From NCBI GenBank assembly GCA_016296945.1, contig JAEDHQ010000012.1, forward strand, positions 1-40,996: a stretch of 40,996 nt of DNA. Reading direction: 5' to 3'. A program made the position numbers and the translations under genes. The notes beneath the pieces are model-generated. The model saw nothing but the letters and a program-made list of their open reading frames with translations, made no database searches and had not been told where the DNA came from. Source of the DNA: Bacilli bacterium. Its GTDB lineage: Bacteria > Bacillota_I > Bacilli_A > ML615J-28 > CAG-698. Positions 33,177 to 38,662 of the stretch are shown here, piece by piece. Position 1 is the first letter of the stretch. Each line of letters opens with the position of its first letter.

Positions 33177-34295
33177 TTATTTTATATATATTCTCTTTAC
33201 CCTGTCCGTAATTCCACAAACAACATCATAATTAACTGTATCATAAAGACTTGCAACTTTATCAACAGTTATCTCTAAATCGCCATCTTTACCTATTAAT
33301 GTAACTTCACAGTTTTCATAAACATCATCAATTTTTGTAACATCAACCATAAATTGGTCCATACAAACTCTACCAACTAAAGGAGCATACTTACCATTAA
33401 TTAATACTCCACCCTTATTTGATAAAAAACGGCTATATCCATCTGCATAACCAGTGGCGATAGTAGCAATTTTCATTTTGTCTTTTGCTACAAAAGTTGC
33501 ACCGTATCCAACTGCATCTCCTGATTCTATTTCCCGAACTGAGGCAACAACACTTTTCCATTCAATTAGTGGTTTCAAATCTAAATATTTACTTACTTCA
33601 TCACTAGGATCCATTCCGTATAAAATAATTCCAGGACGCACTAAATTACCAAAATCTTCAAATCCACGGACAATCGATGCACTGTTTTTATAATGAAAAT
33701 TAGGAATTCGATCTTTATATTTAAAATAAACTTCTTGAAATCTTCTTTTTTGTAACTCAGATAGTCTTTGTAATTCTTCACTCATGCAATCAGCAGTACA
33801 CATATGTGTAAATAAGCCATCTACTTGGTAATGATCTAAAGCAAACATGATATTCTCATCTAAATGCTTATCTATTTGTAAACCTATTCTACTCATTCCT
33901 GTATCTAGTGCCAAATGTACTTTAAGACGTTTACTACTCTTTTTATAAAGTTCCTTTAAAACATTAACAGAAGTAATAGTTTGAATAATATCATTATTAA
34001 CTACTTTTTCTAGATCATCATAAGGAGTAAAACCTAAAATTAAGATTGAAGTTTCTTTTTTTAATACTTTTCTTAAGTGAATCGCTTCCGAAAGAGAAGC
34101 AACACAAAAGAAATCAACACCAAGTTCTTCTAATTCTTTTGCTATTACACTATCTCCATGCCCATATGCATTTGCTTTCACAACACAAGCCATTTTTTCA
34201 TTCTTAGATAGTTTGTTTGCAATCTGATAATAATTATGTTTTAAATTATTCAAATTAATTGTTATTACTGATCTTTCAACTTTTTTTTCAAGCAT
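33177..34295 (-). CDS. alr: Alanine racemase
   Basis: PLP enzyme that makes D-alanine for peptidoglycan. The PLP lysine is Lys40 in VVKANAYGHGD. The C-terminal domain has GYGATFVA with the catalytic tyrosine and GRVCMDQFMVDVT. At 372 aa it is full length and cytoplasmic. The ATG is preceded by a GGAAAGAG site and by a good promoter at 34324-34352. As first gene of an alr-glyA-DUF3737 operon, it shows that the organism makes a wall. Confidence 0.96.
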   Translation of the reverse strand: MLEKKVERSVITINLNNLKHNYYQIANKLSKNEKMACVVKANAYGHGDSVIAKELEELGVDFFCVASLSEAIHLRKVLKKETSILILGFTPYDDLEKVVNNDIIQTITSVNVLKELYKKSSKRLKVHLALDTGMSRIGLQIDKHLDENIMFALDHYQVDGLFTHMCTADCMSEELQRLSELQKRRFQEVYFKYKDRIPNFHYKNSASIVRGFEDFGNLVRPGIILYGMDPSDEVSKYLDLKPLIEWKSVVASVREIESGDAVGYGATFVAKDKMKIATIATGYADGYSRFLSNKGGVLINGKYAPLVGRVCMDQFMVDVTKIDDVYENCEVTLIGKDGDLEITVDKVASLYDTVNYDVVCGITDRVKRIYIK

Positions 34296-34323
34296 ATTTA
34301 ATTCTCTTTCCTTTTATTTTCAT

Positions 34324-34352
34324 ATTGTACCACAATAACCCATTATTTTCAA
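34324..34352 (-). promoter_or_regulatory. Sigma-A promoter of the alr-glyA operon
   Basis: TTGAAA (34352-34347), a 17-base spacer and TACAAT (34329-34324) with an upstream TG, on the minus strand, 29 bases before the alr start codon. Confidence 0.75.
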
Positions 34353-34360
34353 TATTGCAT

Positions 34361-34398
34361 GAAAAAATAAAATCATGATGGGTTTACCACCATGATTT
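34361..34398 (-). terminator. Terminator of the AbiEii-like gene
   Basis: On the minus strand AAATCATGGTGG pairs with CCATCATGATTT (one A-C mismatch, loop of five) and is followed by TATTTTTTC. It lies 12 bases after the stop codon at 34411 and just upstream of the alr promoter. Confidence 0.75.
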
Positions 34399-34410
34399 AA
34401 TCAAGAGTAA

Positions 34411-35478
34411 TTATTTTTTATTATTAATTTTCTCAATAAGATCTAAACGATCAAATATCTCAATTGCTTGACAAACAATATTGAATGCTTTTTTATTATA
34501 TTTCTTAATATTGTTTATCTTAGTATAATTAAAGAAGTTCATTGGTTTATGGTTTTTTATTTTTATTACCAAACAGTCAGTTTTTTGATAAATACAAGCA
34601 CAGGCAAGTAAAGGATAAGCTGCTAATTGGAAAATATTTTCAATAGATACTATCTCATTCAACTTTAATTTTTGTATTTCATTAATCCCCTTTTTAAGCA
34701 AATGAAAATATTCAGGTCGATAAGTACCTTTACAATAAAAATTTATTAGTGAATTATAAGCATCATAAATAAAATATTCTAGTTTAAGCTCATTATTGAT
34801 AGAATGTGCCCTTTCAAAATATTCTTCATAACAATCTATCACAATATCAAATCTTTTTAGATATGGATATAATTGTGAAGCATCAAGAAGTTTTTTTACT
34901 AAATATAATGAATAAGGATCATTAGTGAAATTTGCTGATTCTAACTCATTAGGACTAAAACAAAAAAGAGCTTGGGCAAACAATGCTTCATAATATGGGA
35001 CTTTAGAGCGATAAATTCTCTCTTCTTGTATTAAAAAAGGTTTATTAATAGCAACAGAAATAACATCATTAGTAAGATGATCCTCAAGTTTTATACTTAA
35101 ATAAATACTAATGATCTTCTTATCATTATCTTGAAAACTATATTCATATAATAAATAGTTTTCACTTTCTTCAATAATTTTCTTTTCATAAGCAGTAAAA
35201 ATAGAATTGGCCGATGAAAGATAATCATCTAAGAAATCTTGTCGATTAACTGCAATCTCTAAATTATCAGGTAAATACAAATTATTATCAGTCATTAGAT
35301 ATACAGCCATATTTCCAATCAAAAGGTAGTTCATTCCTATTTTTGAAAACGACTCTAATAATCCCAAACAATAAAGATGTTTTTTGATTATTTTTTCATC
35401 AATATTGCATTCGTTTACCAAGAAATATTTTCCTATTCTTTCAATATTCTGTTGCGAATAATTTGCTTCGTTTATCAT
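34411..35478 (-). CDS. AbiEii/AbiGii-like nucleotidyltransferase homologue, divergent
   Basis: A 355-aa protein that I only partly recognise. Residues about 35-75 look like the start of an AbiEii-type nucleotidyltransferase fold (LLESFSKIGMNYLLIGNMAVYL), and 160-205 match its second landmark (VPYYEALFAQALFCFSP and KKLLDASQLY). The active-site pattern is poor. The usual Gly-Gly/Ser is Gly55-Asn56, and the DxD is reduced to Asp71-Asn-Leu-Glu74. The C-terminal 150 residues are helical and Leu-rich. Active family members are type IV toxins next to an AbiEi antitoxin; no such gene is adjacent. It may be an inactive or repurposed relative. The alternative is simply an unknown helical protein. Confidence 0.5.
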   Translation of the reverse strand: MINEANYSQQNIERIGKYFLVNECNIDEKIIKKHLYCLGLLESFSKIGMNYLLIGNMAVYLMTDNNLYLPDNLEIAVNRQDFLDDYLSSANSIFTAYEKKIIEESENYLLYEYSFQDNDKKIISIYLSIKLEDHLTNDVISVAINKPFLIQEERIYRSKVPYYEALFAQALFCFSPNELESANFTNDPYSLYLVKKLLDASQLYPYLKRFDIVIDCYEEYFERAHSINNELKLEYFIYDAYNSLINFYCKGTYRPEYFHLLKKGINEIQKLKLNEIVSIENIFQLAAYPLLACACIYQKTDCLVIKIKNHKPMNFFNYTKINNIKKYNKKAFNIVCQAIEIFDRLDLIEKINNKK

Positions 35479-35549
35479 AATGTCACCATTTATAATTATT
35501 GATAGAAAAAATTAATGTTTAAAGATTTGTCGATTTCTATCGCAACTAT

Positions 35550-35578
35550 ATTATAACATTTTATGACATTTTTTTAAA
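35550..35578 (-). promoter_or_regulatory. Promoter of the AbiEii-like gene
   Basis: On the minus strand TTTAAA (35578-35573), a 17-base spacer and TATAAT (35555-35550) preceded by TGT, giving an extended -10. The leader to the ATG at 35478 is about 65 bases. The rest of 35479-35684 holds the terminator at 35592 and the repeat boxes at 35666; no gene is seen. Confidence 0.6.
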
Positions 35579-35591
35579 TAATTTAGACAAA

Positions 35592-35612
35592 AACCTTGGA
35601 AATTATAAGGTT
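35592..35612 (-). terminator. Weak terminator after the D-Ala-D-Ala carboxypeptidase gene
   Basis: AACCTT (35592-35597) pairs with AAGGTT (35607-35612) around a nine-base loop. The minus strand then reads through five T. It lies 73 bases after the stop codon. Confidence 0.45.
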
Positions 35613-35665
35613 ATTCTTATAATATATTTCATATAAAAATTATATTGATAAAAAACAAGAGGAAT

Positions 35666-35682
35666 TGTCGAAAAGTGTCGAA
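35666..35682 (+). promoter_or_regulatory. Tandem TGTCGAA boxes (Spo0A-box-like)
   Basis: Two perfect TGTCGAA heptamers start at 35666 and 35676, one helical turn apart, with an AAG spacer. The 0A-box consensus is TGTCGAA, and two boxes with a three-base spacer is the arrangement I recall at the abrB operator. They sit three bases after the carboxypeptidase stop codon and about 110 bases upstream of the AbiEii-like promoter. A third imperfect TGTCGAT lies at 35528. Spo0A itself is not in the window. Confidence 0.4.
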
Positions 35683-35684
35683 TA

Positions 35685-36848
35685 TTATACTTTAATAAAT
35701 ATTCTTTTAATCATTTCAATTATCATTAAAAATAGGTTAGCATTCTTGACTTCACAACTTGTTATCAAATAGCTTTCAGAAATAATCTCATCATTTAAAT
35801 ATACTTTAATCTTATCTTTTTCAATCACTGTCTGATAATCTAATTCTTCTCCCTTTTTCTTTAGAATATTAATGTCATCTTTCACAATAATATCATAATC
35901 ATGAGGAATCTTTGTTATATCATTGACACTTTCTATAATATATCCTTTTTGATAAATTGTTTCTAATTCATAATTAGCAGCAGCATAATTAAGCATTCTT
36001 AATGTATCACTATTTCTTTCTTCAATAGTTTTAGCACCCATGACAACAGAAATAAAGCGAACATTCTCTTTTCTCATTGTGGCAGTAAGACAATACATTG
36101 AGTCACTACAATATCCTGTTTTTAATCCATCAATCTCTGGATATAACTTAATCAGTTTATTTGTATTGACTAACCAGAATTCATCTTCAGTTCCTTTTCG
36201 TAAATAATCCTCATATATTGATGTATACTTTAAGACTGTATCTCCATAATGACAAAGTAAATAGCAACTCAATTTTCCCATATCATAAGCACATGAATAA
36301 TGATCCTTTTCAGGTAAGCCATTACAATTCTTAAAATTAGTGTTTTTAAAACCTAACTCTTTTCCTTTTTGGTTCATCATTTTTACAAAGTTATCTAATG
36401 TTCCGCCAATCGCTTCCCCTAAAACCACAGCAGCATCATTAGCTGAAGCTATTGCTACAGCTTTAAATAGTTCTTCTACTGTCATTTTTTCGCCAACCTC
36501 AAGATATATTTGTGTTCCGCCCATACCAACAGCATTCTCACTGGCAATTAGTTCACTATTCCACTTTAGTTTTTCGCTTTCAATAGCTTCCATGACTAAA
36601 AGCATTGTCATAATTTTAGTCATTGATGCAGGAGGATGAGGAGTCATTGCATTCTTCTCATAAATAACTTTACCAGTACTACACTCTAACAAAATCGCAT
36701 ATGGTGAATCTTCCGCTAAGCCAATTTCATCACCAATTTCAGCGGTTACTGAATCATCACTTTTACCTTTTACAGTAAAATTATAAATGCATAATCCTGT
36801 TATTATTAACATCAAACAAAGCATCTTACTTAATATTTTTCTATTCAT
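35685..36848 (-). CDS. D-alanyl-D-alanine carboxypeptidase (PBP5/DacF-like, peptidase S11)
   Basis: Trims the terminal D-Ala from peptidoglycan stem peptides outside the membrane. The three S11 motifs are intact: SxxK as SMTK (Ser75 to Lys78), SxN as SAN (Ser135 to Asn137) and KTG in DGLKTGYCSD. A hydrophobic N-terminus (about 5-25) is a signal peptide or anchor. The last 15 residues are amphipathic with two Lys, as in C-terminal membrane anchors of PBP5. The frame opens at 36860, but GGTGAG lies just before the ATG at 36848, which I take as the start, giving 387 aa. DacA, DacB or DacF cannot be told apart by eye. Confidence 0.92.
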   Translation of the reverse strand: MNRKILSKMLCLMLIITGLCIYNFTVKGKSDDSVTAEIGDEIGLAEDSPYAILLECSTGKVIYEKNAMTPHPPASMTKIMTMLLVMEAIESEKLKWNSELIASENAVGMGGTQIYLEVGEKMTVEELFKAVAIASANDAAVVLGEAIGGTLDNFVKMMNQKGKELGFKNTNFKNCNGLPEKDHYSCAYDMGKLSCYLLCHYGDTVLKYTSIYEDYLRKGTEDEFWLVNTNKLIKLYPEIDGLKTGYCSDSMYCLTATMRKENVRFISVVMGAKTIEERNSDTLRMLNYAAANYELETIYQKGYIIESVNDITKIPHDYDIIVKDDINILKKKGEELDYQTVIEKDKIKVYLNDEIISESYLITSCEVKNANLFLMIIEMIKRIFIKV

Positions 36849-36924
36849 ATATCTCACCATTTAATTATATTAATTAACTAAAGATATTATTATTTTTTTA
36901 TTAATTGATAACAAAAATATGAAG

Positions 36925-36952
36925 AAAAAGGAGCAACTTAAGTTACCCTTTA
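36925..36952 (-). other. Hairpin in the leader region of the carboxypeptidase gene
   Basis: On the minus strand GGGTAACT and AGTTGCTC can pair around a core AACTTAAGTT palindrome and are followed by CTTTTTCTTC. It looks like a short terminator or attenuator about 80-100 bases before the start codon. The interval 36861-37083 otherwise holds only the terminator at 37029 and AT-rich sequence. No clear promoter was found. Confidence 0.35.
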
Positions 36953-37021
36953 AAAATTAGGTTCTTATATTCAGAATAATAAAGTAAGATAATTAAATAA
37001 ACCCTGTAATGAGAATTATAT

Positions 37022-37066
37022 AAAAAAAGGTTATGAAAGAATAAACACTCTTTTCATAGCCTTTTT
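37022..37066. terminator. Bidirectional terminator after the DUF3795-HD gene
   Basis: GGTTATGAAA (37029-37038) pairs with TTTCATAGCC (37052-37061), ten pairs with one wobble. Seven T follow on the minus strand and five T on the plus strand. It ends the minus-strand unit 37084-38547. Confidence 0.8.
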
Positions 37067-37083
37067 ATTAACACTTTTTAAAT

Positions 37084-37821
37084 TTAATTACTTAAATACT
37101 CATAATACTTTTGATATTTTTCTTTTCGTTTTAAATCTTTTTCTGTAATATCTTGATTATTAAATCTACTTAAATCCATATTATGAGTTAAATCTGCTAG
37201 TTTTACTTCCTTTGCTATCTTATTATTTTTAATATTTTGATAGTATTCATCAATATTAAAACCTTCTGTTTTTGTAACTAATCTAATTGCTTCAATAATA
37301 TCGCTACTAAAAAACTCTTCTAAATCCTTTAAAGTAACATTCGTATCTTCGACTACATCATGAAGTAACCCCACAATTTTAGCTTCTTTTGTTTGGCATA
37401 ACTTTGATACTGTAATAGGATGATTAATATAATCGACTCCTGCTTTATCTACTTGTCCTTTATGCGCTTTTGCAGCAATTTCTAATGCTTTATCAATACT
37501 ATTTTTATATAATCTTTTATTTGTATCATCTAAATATTGATAAGTTTGGGGAGAAATACTATTTAATTTATCACATGGAAACTCTTTACAATGTCCACAA
37601 TTCTCTATAGACTTTGTGGAAGCACATAATCTAATTGGGCATTTACTACAATACTTATTGTTATTTTCTTTACTACAACCTAAACATTTTATAGTATTGA
37701 TATCAACGTCTATAGATGCATAAGAAATAATCTTTAATAGTTCAATATCATTTTTAATGCTTGCTTGATAAATTGGGCAATTAGTACAATCATACCCACA
37801 ATATGCTATTTTTTGATTCAT
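37084..37821 (-). CDS. DUF3795 cysteine-rich domain fused to an HD-type (SpoT/MESH1-like) phosphohydrolase
   Basis: A 245-aa fusion. Residues 1-88 are a DUF3795-type domain with a dozen cysteines in CxxC-like pairs (Cys8, Cys12, Cys15, Cys46/49, Cys58/61, Cys66, Cys75/78, Cys83), presumably metal-binding. Residues 108-245 are an HD domain of the ppGpp-hydrolase type: AAKAHKGQ (His120), YINHP (His134), GLLHDVVEDT (His154-Asp155, Glu158-Asp159) and VKLADLTHN (Asp210, Asn214). There is no synthetase, TGS or ACT domain, so if it acts on ppGpp it would only hydrolyse it. Another pyrophosphorylated nucleotide is possible. It follows the membrane protein gene by six bases with a weak ribosome site, suggesting coupling. 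Confidence 0.82.
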   Translation of the reverse strand: MNQKIAYCGYDCTNCPIYQASIKNDIELLKIISYASIDVDINTIKCLGCSKENNNKYCSKCPIRLCASTKSIENCGHCKEFPCDKLNSISPQTYQYLDDTNKRLYKNSIDKALEIAAKAHKGQVDKAGVDYINHPITVSKLCQTKEAKIVGLLHDVVEDTNVTLKDLEEFFSSDIIEAIRLVTKTEGFNIDEYYQNIKNNKIAKEVKLADLTHNMDLSRFNNQDITEKDLKRKEKYQKYYEYLSN

Positions 37822-37827
37822 ATTACT

Positions 37828-38547
37828 TTAATTATTTCCATCGCTTTCATTTTTGTTTGTTTCAATTAATTCTACATCATTACTATTTTTTGCTAATTTT
37901 TTATTGATCTTAGCGATTCTCTTTGCTTCTCTTCTTTCTTTCATTGCTGTTATTAGTGTTGTTGCTTTCTCTTTTACAGGTTCAACATATTTTTCTTTAG
38001 CTGGATTAACAACAAAACTATTTAAAACTGTTTTTCCCGCAAATTTAAATAATCCACCATTATCATCAATATATTTTTTATCCAAAGCAATACCTTCCAT
38101 TATCATATCAACATATCGATCAATTAAGAATCTTACTACTTCAATCAAAACTTGAATTGCCCAACTAATCACTGTTAGAGCAGTAATAATTACTTGCAAA
38201 TCAGAATGTTTAAATTTCATTACTGTATAAACTGAAAGACCAACAGTAAATACTCTAATTAACAACTTAGAATAACGATAAAATCGAGAAATTGTGCGTT
38301 TAGTTTTTTTATTAAGAATTTTTTCTTTAAACATCGTATAGATAAAATAAACTAAAGCAAAAACTAACAACACAATGTTTATAATTAATAAAACAGTATT
38401 TTCTAAATTAGCATATATTGAATAACAATAATATCCAATAAAAATTATTTGTAAAATATAGTCAGCTAATCTACTAAGCAATGAAAACTCTTCTTTTATT
38501 TTATACAATGCCTTAACAGTATTGCTATCTTTTAGTAAATCCCACAT
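37828..38547 (-). CDS. Membrane protein of unknown function, four predicted segments
   Basis: A 239-aa protein not matched to a family. About 28 N-terminal residues precede four hydrophobic stretches (roughly 29-46, 50-70, 92-110, 116-140). A long basic, Lys/Glu-rich cytoplasmic tail (about 180-239) is likely helical or disordered. AGGAGA lies seven bases before the ATG. It is co-transcribed with the DUF3795-HD gene, so the two may work together at the membrane, though nothing in the sequence shows how. Confidence 0.7.
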   Translation of the reverse strand: MWDLLKDSNTVKALYKIKEEFSLLSRLADYILQIIFIGYYCYSIYANLENTVLLIINIVLLVFALVYFIYTMFKEKILNKKTKRTISRFYRYSKLLIRVFTVGLSVYTVMKFKHSDLQVIITALTVISWAIQVLIEVVRFLIDRYVDMIMEGIALDKKYIDDNGGLFKFAGKTVLNSFVVNPAKEKYVEPVKEKATTLITAMKERREAKRIAKINKKLAKNSNDVELIETNKNESDGNN

Positions 38548-38599
38548 ACATTTCTCCTAATATATTCACATTAGCATATTTGCCATTTAATTCGATCAT
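38525..38599 (-). CDS. Possible 24-residue ORF with strong ribosome site, RtcB-like N-terminus
   Basis: ATAGGAGG lies seven bases before an ATG at 38599, opening a 24-codon frame that ends in TAG inside the following membrane-protein gene. The product begins MIELNGKYANVNIL, which recalls the N-terminus of RtcB RNA ligases (MI.LxGKY). The frame then diverges. It may be a leader peptide, an rtcB remnant or chance. Confidence 0.3.
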   Translation of the reverse strand: MIELNGKYANVNILGEMYVGFTKR

Positions 38600-38614
38600 T
38601 TTATTACCTCCTAT

Positions 38615-38646
38615 AATAAATCCAAAGTAAACACTTTGGATTTATT
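38615..38646 (-). terminator. Perfect 13-pair hairpin after the phosphodiesterase gene
   Basis: AATAAATCCAAAG (38615-38627) is the exact reverse complement of CTTTGGATTTATT (38634-38646), with a six-base loop, 16 bases after the stop at 38663. It has no proper T tract: the minus strand continues ATAGGAGG, a ribosome site. It may be a weak terminator or a leader structure for the small frame and membrane gene. Confidence 0.5.
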
Positions 38647-38662
38647 GTAAGTATTTAATTAT

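Noticed and set aside
36340..36639. Plus-strand 99-codon frame inside the carboxypeptidase gene
   Set aside because: Antisense to conserved S11 motifs, no ribosome site, low-complexity Ser/Ala product.
37853..38155. Plus-strand 100-codon hydrophobic frame
   Set aside because: It is the complement of a membrane-protein gene with a good ribosome site; hydrophobic shadows are expected there.
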